64,000 nt of DNA, from positions 111,944,221-112,008,220 of the forward strand of contig CM054179.1 in NCBI GenBank assembly GCA_028829895.1. The letters run 5' to 3'. Both the position numbers and the translations under genes were made by a program. Within the stretch, counting starts at the first letter, position 1, and each line of letters begins with the position of its first letter. Shown here in pieces: positions 27,501 through 36,360 of this stretch. Source of the stretch: Sinotaia quadrata. Its lineage: Eukaryota; Mollusca; Gastropoda; Architaenioglossa; Viviparidae. A model generated the notes under the pieces. It saw nothing but the letters and a program-made list of their open reading frames with translations. It was not told the DNA's origin and did no database searches.

Positions 27501-30450
27501 TTGACATTGTCATTTGTTGCTTACTAAAAAAATTACTTCATAAAAAAAGCTTCTATCCTGCAGTCCAATTGTGCCATTTGCAAATCGCAATGTGGCACTG
27601 TTTTCATAGCAACTCAGAGACAGTTGATGTCAACTGTTCTCTGTCATTGATTTTTCTTTAATCCAGTGAATGCATTTCAAGATGAAGAAGTCATAACTTA
27701 CAATGTTGTCTCAATGAATGCAGGCAACAAACAGAAAAATTAAATATAAAATGCCTTTTGGATCAAATGAACAGTCTAATTATAACTGTCCAATGGTAAA
27801 GTAATAATAATTGCCTGTTACACACTGACTGGCTTAGTTGACAGACTGAGAAAATGTGTATTCTCAGGTGACACCAGTGTCACTAGGCCATATGGATGCA
27901 TTTATGTTTTGTGACACTAGGCCAGTCAACAGGTTCACTGCCAAAAATGACAACATCCTGAAGTTGTGGGAGCGCTTGTCTGCGATGATGAGGATGTACG
28001 AGGTCATGTCAGAATCAAAATACCTAAGAGAAACTGCTGCCGTCATCATATCCCACCTACCCATCCCAGAAAATAAAGTGTTTTGTTTATATTTCGCAAG
28101 CAGCTGTATGTTTTAGTAACCTCTTCACAAGATTATAATATTTATATTTGCACCAACATAACTGGCTTATAAACATAAATACAGACATTACTTATTGCAT
28201 AGTCCCAAATAGAGTGTCAGTACATTATTTGGGGGGGGGGGGTAAATGGCCACACCCCTCTTGCGTGTGTTGCATTTCCATATATGTGTTCTTGAATGTG
28301 CACAGATAATTACTAATTAGTTCAGTGATCATAATTGGGATGCTTGAGATGAGATTTTATGAGTATACAATTTTCCAAATATCTTTTATGTAATTTATTC
28401 TTTTAAAAATATCTTTTCATGCATTATTAATACCAGTTGTTAAATTTAAAAAACATAGTATCACTGGTTTCCAACATATGCAGGATATTTTTAAAAATAG
28501 ATTTTTGAACGATGAAATAATTTTTAATAATTGTTATTACCATTATAAAGTGATTAGGATTCATTTTGTGAGTATTATTATAGTTTTCAAGCAAGATAAC
28601 CCATTTTTGTTCTCACTTTATAAAACCTACTGTCTATAAACAAACTGACTAGCAAATAAACACCTTGTATCCTTGAGACAGTTGCTCTATAAATAGCACT
28701 ATTAAGTAAAGGATTAAGAGTTCAGAAGTAAAGTAACTGTTCTTGTGACAGAGCTGTTTAACATAGAAAATGTATCAGGATTTTAACTTTTGGTAAGTAG
28801 TTGTTTTCCCAGTCCCCCATAATCATAACTTTCAGTTAAATTGTTGTTTTTAGAGGATGTGTCACAAAGCAATATTGCTGTACAACCACACAGAATTGAT
28901 GAGATTGTAGAAGATTTGAAAGATGAAGATGAAGAGGGCTATGAAAGCAGTGAAGTAATTGAAGATGAACGCACCTATGAACATGAACATCGTGACAACA
29001 ATGTTGCCCATTCTCTGAACAGTCATATGGTTGTTGAACAGGTAAGATGGCTATTATAATTTTTAACCAAACCATTATCATATATTGTGGTATATGCTGC
29101 TTTTCAGAAATTGCTTAGTAGTTTTAGATTCTATTCAAGAAAATTATATTTGAATTTTCTGTTTGACTGAAATTTTACTTAAGATTATTCTCTTTATCTA
29201 TATACCTGGTGTTATTCATTCTTTTGTCTCTTTGCCTGGTGTTATTCATTCTTTTGTCTCTCTCTCCGGTGTTATCCTTGTCTCTATTCTTGGTATATCA
29301 TTCTTTTGTCTCTTTGCCTGGTGTTATTCACTCTTTATCTCTCAACCTAGTGTTATTCAATTTTTGTCTTTCAATTTAGTTTTATCATTCTTTTTGTCTA
29401 TCTGATGCCATTCATTCTTTTTATCTCTCTGTTATTCACTCCTTTTGTCTCTCTACCTAGTGTTATTCACACCTATCGTCTCTCTACCCAGTGTTATTCA
29501 CTCCTATTGTCTCTTTACCTAGCATTATTCACTCCTTTTGTCTCTCTACCTAGCATTATTCACTCCTTTTGTCTCTACCTAGTGTTATTCACTTTAAAAG
29601 TCTGTCTACACTCTGGTCTCTAAAGTCTCCCTGGTATTATCATTCTATGTGGTATTATTAACTCTTTTTGTTTTAGCTTTGTGTTATTCTCTTTGACTCT
29701 ATCTATATCTAGTGTTAGTAATTTTTTTTTAATTTCTCAGTCTGGTGATATTCATTCTTTTTGTCCACCTGGAGTTAGTAAAATTTTTTTTTGTTTGTTT
29801 CTTATCCTGATGTTAGTCATTCTTGTGTGTACAGAGTATCATTCTTTTTGCCAGTTTCTCATATTCGATTTTCTCTTCGTCGTATTATCTTTCATTCAAT
29901 ATTATTGTTGCAATTTATTTTATTGTTTTAAGTACCTATTTTTAATTTTTTTGTTTGTTTTTGATGATTCAGTGTTAACTCTTTCAATTTATTTATTTCA
30001 TGTCCATTCTTGTGTCAGACAATAAGTATTTTCTAAATGGTCATTATTTATTCTTGTTTCCAATGTAATTCAATTTTTGTTCTTGATACCTGGTACCCAG
30101 TGTAAATAATTTTAAAAGAAAACATTATTTTCCGTATTTTGCTATATTTTACTCAGTGCTAGTTAACCTTTTATTTATGTATCCAGAACCACCAAGCTTC
30201 TGCTAGCACTAGTGCTTCTCAGTTTGGAACCACTTTTGGCATTGCCATTGGCTCAGTGGCCGTTTTTGTTGTGCTGGTAATTGGTGTGATAATGCTACGC
30301 CGCCGATCTAATAGCCGCACTAATGTGACTCACGGCTATGTAGAAGTTGACCCAGCTGCTTCACCCGAGGAGCGCCATGTTGCCAACATGCAGATGAATG
30401 GCTATGAGAATCCCACATACCGTTACTTTGAAGTACATTCTCAGCAGTAA
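3034..30450 (+). CDS. APP: Amyloid precursor protein (APP) family gene, 3' part, eight coding exons
   Basis: Type I membrane protein of the APP/APPL family, a neuronal adhesion and signalling protein that is shed and then cut inside the membrane by gamma-secretase. The coding parts are 3034-3249, 14246-14526, 18153-18248, 19539-19691, 22482-22710, 23198-23305, 28854-29041 and 30187-30450. Together they give 1535 bp, which is two bases finishing an upstream codon, 510 codons and TAA. All junctions are GT/AG and all phases agree. Numbering residues from the first complete codon: copper-binding subdomain 1-72, acidic linker about 80-120, E2 about 122-345, acidic juxtamembrane region 361-423, membrane helix about 436-460, cytoplasmic tail 461-510. 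No Kunitz exon occurs, as expected for invertebrates. The growth-factor-like subdomain and signal peptide must lie upstream of the window. The family call rests on the E1 and E2 patterns and the YENPTY tail, and it is secure. Confidence 0.96.
3745..3985. repeat. Dispersed repeat, copy A (pairs with 7385-7640)
   Basis: Shares ordered blocks with 7385-7640 in the same orientation: AACTTTTATTCT then TTGACATG, TATTTTTCAAAATTATT, AAATATTCAGCT, and TAATATAAAATAATGATGATAATA. Diverged but colinear over about 240 bases. Identity unknown. Confidence 0.7.
4073..5335. repeat. Imperfect inverted repeat, about 1.26 kb
   Basis: The left arm (4073-4640) and the reverse complement of the right arm (about 4920-5335) share ordered blocks: TTCTGATAATC then TGATATA; AAATTGATTA, ATCATAAATA and TTTGCATTTA; ATATATTAAA; TTTAAATA; GCATAATAACTTAG; ATAGAGCTT. 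The left arm has about 150 extra bases. The layout is that of a fold-back element or an inverted duplication; no ORF. Confidence 0.7.
6200..6830. repeat. Degenerate tandem repeat, period about 120-150
   Basis: Recurring blocks TCACTGTCAGTG, CTCACCATNACTAAAT, AAGTAAAGTCT, ATATCCTTT and GGGTAAATCCA recur in the same order at least four times. Similar words continue to about 7300. Confidence 0.65.
7385..7640. repeat. Dispersed repeat, copy B (pairs with 3745-3985)
   Basis: Direct-orientation partner of copy A, about 3.6 kb downstream in the same APP intron. Blocks include TTATTCTTTTACTGGATGTTGACATG and AAATATAAAATAATGACAATAATAT in pieces. The pair could be the ends of an old element or a segmental duplication. 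Confidence 0.7.
8046..8060. repeat. C15 homopolymer
   Basis: Fifteen C residues. A G12 run lies at 28231-28242. Such runs are prone to sequencing error. Confidence 0.95.
9490..9571. repeat. (CA)41 microsatellite
   Basis: 82 bases of pure alternating A/C, flanked by a CA- and CTTT-rich region to about 9840. Poly-CV and poly-TH frames through it are artefacts. Confidence 0.98.
11114..11302. mobile_element. hAT-like MITE (189 bp) with terminal inverted repeats
   Basis: The ends CAGGGGTCACCAAC and GTTGGTGACCCCTG are perfect inverted repeats. The element is flanked by ACCTAGGT and ACCTAGAA, an imperfect 8-bp target duplication (6/8). The CA...TG ends and 8-bp duplication fit the hAT superfamily. 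Only 189 bases with no ORF, so non-autonomous. It lies in the 11-kb APP intron. Confidence 0.88.
12075..12325. repeat. Tandem repeat, period about 45-55
   Basis: Six copies of TTTTACTTGATTAATTAA followed by a variable stretch and TGTGGAGTA. Confidence 0.8.
13130..13358. repeat. 44-bp tandem repeat, five copies
   Basis: Units start at 13130, 13174, 13218, 13262 and 13306. Each begins CATCAAAATGTATGCTTGCT and ends CACATAGGG. The last carries a 6-bp insertion. Very low divergence suggests recent expansion. Confidence 0.93.
13640..14165 (+). repeat. Dispersed repeat, copy in an APP intron, inverted copy in ZDHHC
   Basis: Colinear with the reverse complement of 54122-54600. Shared blocks include AATCAGTTAACTCACCATAA-like, ATCAAAGTGATTAGAATATA, GGTTTGGATT, ACCTGAGTTGTTA, TACCTGAAAGTCATGTCACA and CAAATTTACTCTGCCACAG. 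It ends about 80 bases before the APP exon at 14246. No ORF. Confidence 0.8.
14246..14526 (+). CDS. APP: APP exon: acidic linker and start of E2
   Basis: AACAG acceptor and GTAATA donor. The first two bases (CT) complete the Thr codon begun by the A at 3249, so this exon joins directly to the copper-domain exon across an 11-kb intron. The first half is Ser/Asp/Glu-rich with a run of aspartates around 14377-14397. The second half begins the E2 domain (YELYLKGEPMPKRYTNEHQK). It ends in phase 0. Confidence 0.95.
15826..15966. repeat. Tandem repeat, period about 52, three copies
   Basis: Unit: ATACTTGTATGGAGCTGTAA, then TTTCTACTAATARCATACAT. Immediately upstream (15761-15825) is a TGTGGAGTTGG...CCGACTCTGATTCC fragment related to 16600-16735. 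Confidence 0.8.
16600..16735. repeat. GGAGTTGG/CCAACTCC dispersed repeat fragment
   Basis: Contains TTGGAGTTGGAGTTGGGACA, an inverted ACCAACTCCAACTTTAC, and GACTCCATGACTTTGATTCC. The related words at 15761-15825 suggest two fragments of one simple-sequence-rich interspersed repeat. Confidence 0.5.
18153..18248 (+). CDS. APP: APP exon: E2 helix (MKEW)
   Basis: 32 codons in phase 0, from a TATCTTAG acceptor to a GTAAGTG donor. It begins LMKEWTAARDHV, which corresponds to the MKEW helix of APP E2, and continues the heparin-binding coiled coil. The exon is too short to stand out as an open frame and was found by searching for the expected E2 sequence between flanking exons. Confidence 0.94.
18249..19538 (+). 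other. APP intron
   Basis: Phase-0 intron of 1.3 kb, A+T-rich; no repeat or gene recognised. Confidence 0.75.
19539..19691 (+). CDS. APP: APP exon: E2 central helix
   Basis: 51 codons in phase 0 (acceptor TTATATAG, donor GTGAGTG). The sequence is rich in Gln, His and Glu and charged helical residues (ALHQQHVQSDLNQHKR, then MEKYMKALEKGD). This matches the long central helix of E2, where vertebrate APP has the NDRRR segment. No odd features. Confidence 0.95.
19778..19932. repeat. Degenerate tandem repeat, period about 35-40
   Basis: Four to five copies of CATAGAATATGATGTATTCC TTGGTATTAY, about 90 bases after an APP donor. Confidence 0.75.
20850..21898. repeat. Diverged copy of the right third of the 3.67-kb transposon
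   Basis: Matches 26127-27205 in the same orientation: both contain CTTGAAAGAACT, GCATGGACTAATAA and TTTATGGATACARTAATAAAGTT, and both end GGGACTACCT. This copy is richer in A/T changes and lacks about 60 bases that are present around 26920-26975 of the other. No left inverted repeat was found for it. It shows the family is dispersed. It lies in the APP intron 19692-22481. Confidence 0.8.
22482..22710 (+). CDS. APP: APP exon: E2 C-terminal helices
   Basis: 76 codons plus one base (acceptor AAACAG, donor GTAAGTC). It contains SLRQYIKAEEKDILHTYNHY and IRIHPHVIQHLKL...RMEQALDML, the second half of the E2 antiparallel helical bundle. The last 28 bases (22683-22710) and the donor are the first unit of a tandem array that continues into the intron. 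Read-through past the donor would add nine residues and then stop at 22734-22736. Confidence 0.96.
22683..23030 (+). repeat. Tandem array seeded at an APP exon-intron donor
   Basis: The unit ATTGATAGCAAAGTTCGCCC plus AGAAATTGGTAAGTCATCAC, about 49 bp, starts at 22683 inside the exon and recurs at 22732, 22780 and 22830. The fourth copy keeps the 27 exon bases exactly. More degenerate copies (TTTGTCCAAAGATCARTAAAT) continue to about 23030. The donor is kept only approximately in the extra copies. Confidence 0.88.
23198..23305 (+). CDS. APP: APP exon: end of E2 and start of juxtamembrane region
   Basis: Acceptor TGTTTCAG, donor GTAAGTT. Two bases complete an Asp codon, then 35 codons follow, ending in phase 1. 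It begins EFMKGFEDTASRIR, the last E2 helix, and changes to a Thr/Ser/Asn-rich stretch typical of the poorly conserved, O-glycosylatable region before the membrane. Confidence 0.93.
23541..27205. mobile_element. Putative 3.67-kb non-autonomous DNA transposon in an APP intron
   Basis: AGGTAGTCCCACT at 23541-23553 is the exact reverse complement of AGTGGGACTACCT at 27193-27205. With the adjoining T and A (23540, 27206) the inverted repeat is 14 bp. CAATTAA directly precedes the left end (23533-23539) and directly follows the right end (27207-27213), a perfect 7-bp target duplication. No reading frame inside exceeds about 65 codons, so no transposase is visible. The interior contains two 46-base copies of a TCATATCTCTRAAACTATAC block at 24124 and 24300 and an 80-bp duplication at 25771-25922. 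The superfamily is undetermined. Confidence 0.72.
25771..25922. repeat. 80-bp direct duplication
   Basis: ATAAAGTAAAACATGAAGAA through CAGCAGCCTGCTGTCTT occurs twice in tandem, nearly identical apart from a 6-base difference after AGCTATA. It lies inside the 3.67-kb element. Confidence 0.9.
27868..28077 (+). pseudogene. Unidentified coding-like fragment in an APP intron
   Basis: About 70 codons without a stop, with varied amino acids and GC-richer codon use than the intron around it. It includes RPVNRFTAKNDNILKLWERL, then MYEVMSESKYLRETAAVIIS, which looks amphipathic and helical. A TATTCTCAG acceptor-like site precedes it. It is in phase 0, but the APP junction spanning it is phase 1, so it cannot be an in-frame APP cassette exon. 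No good donor follows. It could be an exon-derived duplicate, a retrocopy scrap or part of a transposon. I do not recognise the protein. Confidence 0.35.
28854..29041 (+). CDS. APP: APP exon: acidic juxtamembrane region
   Basis: Acceptor TGTTTTTAG, donor GTAAGAT. Two bases finish a Glu codon, then 62 codons. It is very acidic (EDLKDEDEEGYESSEVIEDE) and then His-rich, ending HMVVEQ. This lies where alpha- and beta-type shedding occurs in vertebrate APP. No sequence like the human amyloid-beta peptide is present, as is usual for invertebrate homologues. Confidence 0.92.
29205..29870 (+). repeat. Degenerate pyrimidine-rich minisatellite before the APP membrane exon
   Basis: About 20 degenerate copies of a unit near TGTTATTCACTCCTTTTGTC + TCTCTACCTAG (about 30 bp) fill most of the intron 29042-30186. 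The plus strand is T/C-rich, like an extended polypyrimidine tract. Long open frames here are by-products of the repeat. Confidence 0.85.
30187..30450 (+). CDS. APP: APP last coding exon: membrane helix and cytoplasmic tail
   Basis: Acceptor TGTATCCAG, 87 codons and TAA at 30448-30450. A short Ser/Thr/Gln linker precedes a hydrophobic helix (residues about 436-460) that starts with GTTFGIAIG and ends at Arg-Arg-Arg. The cytoplasmic tail holds HGYVEVD, then ASPEERH, a Ser-Pro at the place of the vertebrate Thr-Pro phosphosite, then NGYENPTYRYFE. YENPTY is the binding site for PTB-domain adaptors and drives endocytosis. The tail is about 50 residues, normal for the family. Confidence 0.98.
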   Translation, partial: NHQASASTSASQFGTTFGIAIGSVAVFVVLVIGVIMLRRRSNSRTNVTHGYVEVDPAASPEERHVANMQMNGYENPTYRYFEVHSQQ

Positions 30451-33400
30451 AATAACATCTACTTGTGGTTCCATCTTGATAAATATGAAATGAAAATGCA
30501 CAAATGTTTCTTTGTATACAGGTGTTGTTGAAGCATAGGCTATCCTCTGCATAATGAGATTTGTTAACTTGGTAAACTAAATGATTTTAGGAGTTAAAAA
30601 AAAAATGCAGATTAACATTATTAGAGTTCACTTAAAAAATATCCTTTCGCCATTTAAATTAAAGTTGATTATCTGCTGGCCCAACAGTAGGCCTCTCAAC
30701 CATTTTTTTCTGTCTCTCTCAGTGTGATGTGATTAAAAATGATGTTAGAAAACTACATAGCTTGAGGATGATGGCTTTCATGTTCTCCAGTGGGAGATTC
30801 ATGAACATTTGTGGACAGTTCATTCCTAAAGCTTTTGTATGGAAAGAAGTTTTTCTTACTCAAGAATTAACATACTTCAGACTGTCAAAGGGTTTTCTCA
30901 AAAAGAAAAAAAGATATTTGAGAAAATAAGTTTGTATTAATCTGAATTTTCAGATGATTTAAATCAAAAAAATTTTTACATCGGTTTGCTTTAAGCATGC
31001 ACAGGGTGTGTATTTTTAAAACTGATAATGTAAGAAAATCTTGAAAAGTGACTATCTTGAAGTGTTTTTTTGGGTACAGTTGATAAATTTCCATGCTGTT
31101 GTTTTATGCAGAGTGTACAAAAGAAGCTGAGATGATGTGACAGAAAATTCTTCAACACAAACTCTAAAAGTTATGTGGAATACACATTAGTTATATGAAC
31201 AGTACCTGACCTCTTTGGACATTAATTGATATGGGACTTAAATAAATTATATATGGCTTAGTTTAAGATTTGCAGTGATTGGTGTTGAAAAAGAAATTTT
31301 TTACTTTGTTTAGGATTAATAATGTGGTTGTGTATGTAATTTTTCTTACTAATGTGCTGGCGAGTGTAATTTGTTTCATTTACATCTTTTATTTTTGTGT
31401 TTATGGTAACGTCAGGAATACATTTTCGCTAGCAAGTATACAAAGGACATGCTTGGAATTGATTTGGGAGAAAAGTGATTATCAGGTTATCTAGTAGTCT
31501 TTTTTTTTTTTTTAATCTTTTTTAAAATTATTATTATTTTTATCCTAAGAACAAAAGAATCATCTTTTACTTGAACATTTTCTTCATTGTTATTATTTTT
31601 TTTTTTTTTAAAAACTAAATTTATATCATCTTTATTTCCCTCTTATATATATATTTTTTTGCATGTGTAACATACATTTGATATTGGATCATATATTGCC
31701 AATCTATGCTGACTTTATGAATAATTGTAGTGGCAAGGCCCACCTAGAGTAATGTATTTAACTGCCTTTATATTTCATATACATATATATATATACATAT
31801 ATATTATTATTATTACACATAAACGTGTTTCTGTTTATATTTTTCTTTTTTAAAGGTCTTAAATCATTCCCATGCATTTGTATCTGTGTTTTGCAATAGA
31901 ATTACTTTTCCTTATCTTTGAGTCATAAAAGTGAAAATGTCTTCTTTAGATAGAATTTTTACAAGTCAGAATGCACCAATGTCATTACTGTAATATTGTA
32001 TAGTTGTTAGTGTTTGTTTCACTTAAACTTTGTGATAAAAAAGAAATGTTTGCAGAAAGGGTAGCACAGGGTTCATTAGTGAAATCTCACACTGATCTGT
32101 GCTAAGGAAATATTCACCAGGGTTACAAAACATTTTTAAAAGCAGAATTTTTTTAGAGGTATGTGTGATCATGTAAAAGCGTAAGATTTGGACTAAAATA
32201 CCATAAAAACCAGATGTTTACAATCCTTTTTGCAATAATTATGCTGTAATAGCACCATTCATTTTACAAGTGGTTATAGGGGCATATATGAAAACCTACT
32301 TACTGTGTAATGTTTTTATAGGACATCTTCAGATTACTCCTCACTTGAGTAATTAATTTTTAAAACATGTCATTTTTTAAACTTTATTAATAGTTTAATT
32401 CCATGTTTTTCTGTGAAACCTGTGATGCTTTTGGCTGTGCAGGTGTGTAAAGTAGAATTGTTGATAGCTTTTGAGTTACTCTGGACTTTGTTGTTTGCAG
32501 ATCTTGATTGTGTTCATAGTGGCCATGTTGGTTGTGTTTTTGTCTTGATGCAGCCTTGTTTGAAGAGCTGACAGTCTTTAAACTTTACGTAATTTTTAGT
32601 ATTGCAGAAATTTGTCCGTCAGGGTTTGCCTAGGCTTACAAGCAATAAAATGTACTGTCAAGTACACCTGTACTTAAAGAATAAAATGCATTTTAAGAAA
32701 AAAATGTTAAGTATTAAAATGGTGGTTGTAAAGGAAAAGAAATAAATTTTTTAAATAAGATTTTTGATCTTCCCATTAATTTTGATCCGTGGTATACTTT
32801 TGTTACCATTAAACTTATTTCTGTGAAGCAAATTTATTGACAGGTTATTAATGATTCGACAGACACAGTCCCTTTGTGAATCATTCAAGTGTGAGTCTTG
32901 TCTCTTTTGTATTACTTAGTAGGAATTGAGTAGGTCTGCATACTTTATTAGCATTTACTGACTTTGCATTTATTTATGTTAAAGTGATTAAGATATTAAG
33001 ATGGACCTGTACTTAAATATGCATGGTTTAACTTGGAGGAATTTAGACTAAACTTTTTTGTTTGGTAGAAGATTTATAATTTTAGATTTGACATTTGCTT
33101 TCGCCAGATAAATCCCAAACATTTTTAACAATTATATATTTATTAAGGTTTATATCTATTTTTAAAATAATAACTAGAAAAGAGTAGCCAGCAATATTTG
33201 GGAAAATGTGTTTAAAGATAGTATAGGCATCCATTGATTGCTCAAAGGTTTTATGTGCTTTAGTACAGATAGAACAGATAGAACATTTAAAGGCACACCC
33301 TCTGATTTTCTCTTCATTATCATATTAGATCTCTGTGGCTGGGGTTTTGATTCTCATTACTTAGTTACTGAATTATTGTCTGGGTCATTGAAAACTTAAT

Positions 33401-34048
33401 GTGATACAGGATTTTTTAATTTTTAAAATAAAGCTTAAAAAGTGTTTGTTTCTTGTGTTTGTCTAGAACCAGTTTGTATTTATGTGTGAATATTATTTAC
33501 CATAATTGTAATCCATAATGATATTTTATACAATTACTTGAAATTGTCTCCTAGAGTCTTGAGGTTTAAAAAAATATATCTGTGGTTTGAGAAACATTAC
33601 GATTAATTGAATAAAGATACATTCCAGCACAGCTAATACAAGATGGACACCATACTTCAAACAAACATAAAACCATTAAATATTTCAATCATTAAGAGAT
33701 TCTGGCTCCAAGACTAACATTAAGATGTGAGATCATTGAAAATATGTGATTTTGTTAGATTTTGGCTTCTATACAGGCTCTGGGAGAAATTGATTTAATA
33801 CAGTAATGTTAGAATGTATCTGTATATACACTACCTATGATTTTACATTTAGCACATTTATAATGGAAATGGTTTCTGTACTTTAGTGTGGTTTTTTTAT
33901 TTTTATGTGCACAACACTGTCATAATTGAATATTGTTATTTTGCTGATGTAAATGTTGCACATTTTTCTCTTGGCTCGCTATACTATTTCAGTGCTCTGT
34001 CTTGTGCAGATCATGTCTTTTAATCAATAAAAATAACCATTTCCACAA
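30451..34048 (+). other. Probable APP 3' untranslated region
   Basis: About 3.6 kb of A+T-rich DNA with no coding potential downstream of the APP stop. It contains several AATAAA hexamers (for example 32644, 32680 and 34026) and many ATTTA-like elements. The last hexamer before a T/G-rich stretch is at 34026, so the 3' UTR may run to about 34048, with shorter forms possible. The end is inferred; transcript data would be needed to fix it. Confidence 0.5.
34026..34031 (+). promoter_or_regulatory. Candidate APP polyadenylation signal
   Basis: AATAAA followed about 20 bases later by a T/G-rich stretch (CCTTATTTTGTTTC), the arrangement expected of a distal poly(A) site. Alternative hexamers lie at 32644-32649 and 32680-32685. 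Confidence 0.4.
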
Positions 34049-34104
34049 ATGCAGCCTTATTTTGTTTCAATTTTACATCTGGAACATAATAATCAAAGTA
34101 TGAA

Positions 34105-34131
34105 AGAGAGAGAGAGAGAGAGAGAGAGAGA
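34105..34131. repeat. (GA)n microsatellite
   Basis: About 13 GA units just beyond the probable end of the APP transcript. Confidence 0.95.
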
Positions 34132-34431
34132 AGCTTGAATATGATTTTAGAAAACATTACAAGGGATTTAAGGCATCACTTGACTTAACATTAACAATAA
34201 TTATTTTCTACATTGTTTACATATGCTGACAATCATTACATTACTTTCTAGTTGACTAATAACATTGTTTACTTATGCAGACAATGACAGCTTTAAGAAG
34301 GTATATGAAGTTAACACACAGGCATTTTTAGACTGCAATTATTTAGCATATAGAAAGACCTCAAATGACTTTAAAATCTTCATCATCCCAGATGTTGATG
34401 CCTATTCCCCCCTCCTCCCAAGAATGATGAT

Positions 34432-34500
34432 TGTATTTACAAACCTAGATACTGATTACAAAGATTGTATTTACAAACCTAGATACTAATTACAAAGATT
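34432..34500. repeat. 33-bp tandem duplication
   Basis: TGTATTTACAAACCTAGATA CTRATTACAAAGAT occurs twice in a row with one change. Confidence 0.9.
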
Positions 34501-35039
34501 GTGGTTAACACAATTGCTCTTTTAAGCAGTCATGTAGGTGGGTCAGCATCTACAGAAAGATTCTAGAGTTTACATAGCAGATATTTTATTTGCATTGGTA
34601 GCTTGATAAATATTCAAAAACGGAAAAGCATGAGAGAAATATTGTGAGGGTGAAAAAGATGAGTTCTAATTAACTAACTGTTGGCCATGGTGCGAATAGT
34701 CATCTTTAATCTTGAATCATTCAACAATAGCTGTACTTTATAAGGTAAAAATTCCTTTGTAGCTGTTTTGTTTTTTTTAACAAGGTTAAAGAATATGCTT
34801 ATCCAGGAAATTTATAATTTAACCTGTTTAAAAAAAAATGTTATTCAGATAATGCATTTGCCAGGAATACGTTAATGTTGTTTGAGGACTGAATTTGGAA
34901 TCTGGACCAGGAGGTCAAGCACTCTTTATTTGCCAACACCAACAAAAGAATTTCATTGATAAAGTGCAAAATTTCCAGAAATCAGTTTGTCTTAGTTCTA
35001 GACAGCTTAAACATAAAGATGGTTAAGTTTAATAGAGGG

Positions 35040-35290
35040 GCACCAGTTTAACATTAATGTTTGATAGATATACAGTGCTGCATTAATGCCTGCTATATAT
35101 ACACAATGCAAAGTTTATGCTTTATTTACAATGCAAAATTAATCCTCATAGATTATACAATGCAAGGTTAATTAATGCTCGATGAATATAAAATGAAATG
35201 TTCATGCTGAATAAATATATAATGAAATGTTAATGCTTGATATACAATGATATAATGCTCAATAAATATACAATGCAAAAACAATTCATG
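35040..35290. repeat. Degenerate tandem repeat, period about 35
   Basis: Repeated TTAATGCTYGATAWATATAC AATGCAAARTT, about seven copies. Confidence 0.7.
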
Positions 35291-35949
35291 AACTTTTTTC
35301 CCCAAGATGCGTGAAAAAAAAATCATTCCTGCACAATCAAAATCCCAGTTAATCTACAACTGAAAAACTCCACTATGAAAAAAAAAATGGTATGTATGAA
35401 CTTGTATTTTATTCTTTGGAAATGAGAACACAGAAGTGATTTTCTGCTTATTCACAACCAACCAGAAATGCTTCACTTTTACTGCACAAATGGCATGTGA
35501 AACCAAGATTCCTTCCGCTTTCTGCTAGTTAATTGAGAATGTCATTTTGGGAAACAATATACTTATTACTCTCAATCTGAAACTCCGGAAAACCGAATTA
35601 TTTTTGTTTCTCACAGTATCACATATTGGTTGGTCATCAAAATTTGAATTCATTAATGTCACATATTAAAATTATTCTATAGGTATTTTTCAACATGATT
35701 ATACAGAGGTTTTTCAAAATATGTAAATATCAACAATGTCTCTATATCAGCACAATCTTAGCTTTGTTATGTTGTCTTTTTTTTTTTTTTTCATAAAGCA
35801 GCCATCTTTTAATTTTCAATATTTTCTTTTAGTAAGCACCTTTCCATATATCATGCTTCATATATCACTGATTTTTTCTTTTAATATACAAGATTAATCT
35901 GACACTGGATAATCTGGACTTTTCTATACAACACTCATCTTTACAGCTA

Positions 35950-36360
35950 CTCTTCAGCTGAAACAATAAATGCTAAATTTTGTTTACATATAGCCTTCAC
36001 AAGGTGAAAATATAAACTTAACACTAAATTTTGTTACTATATAGACTTCATATAGTGAAATAATAAATTCTAAAATTTTGCTAGGTATAATGTAGTGAAA
36101 TAATGAACTTAAAGCTAAAATTTGTGAAGATATCCTTCATGCAGTAATATAATAAACTTAATGCTAAAATTTATGACTAGATAGCCTTCATGTAGTAATA
36201 TAATAATGCTAAAATTTGACTAGATAGCCTTCATGCAGTAATATAATAAACTTAATGCTAAAATTTGTGACTAGATAGCCTTCATGCAGTAATATAATAA
36301 ACTTAATGCTAAAATTTGTAAATAATTAGCCTTTGCATAGTGAAATAATAAACTTAATTT
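35950..36360. repeat. Tandem repeat, period about 50, about eight copies
   Basis: Unit TGACTAGATAGCCTTCATGC, then AGTAATATAATAAACTTAATGCTAAAATT in sequence. The central copies are nearly identical. Confidence 0.88.

Larger units (their letters stand above)
23306..28853 (+). other. APP intron
   Basis: Phase-1 intron of 5.5 kb, two thirds of it the 3.67-kb transposon. The unidentified coding-like fragment at 27868-28077 and a G12 run follow. Confidence 0.75.

Noticed and set aside
27868..28077. Possible alternative APP cassette exon
   Set aside because: It would enter in phase 0, but the surrounding APP junction is phase 1, and no usable donor follows. Kept only as an unidentified fragment.
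29163..30025. Three hydrophobic plus-strand frames with VIHSF/LPSVIHS repeats
   Set aside because: They come from the pyrimidine-rich minisatellite in the last APP intron; the repeating peptide is a by-product.
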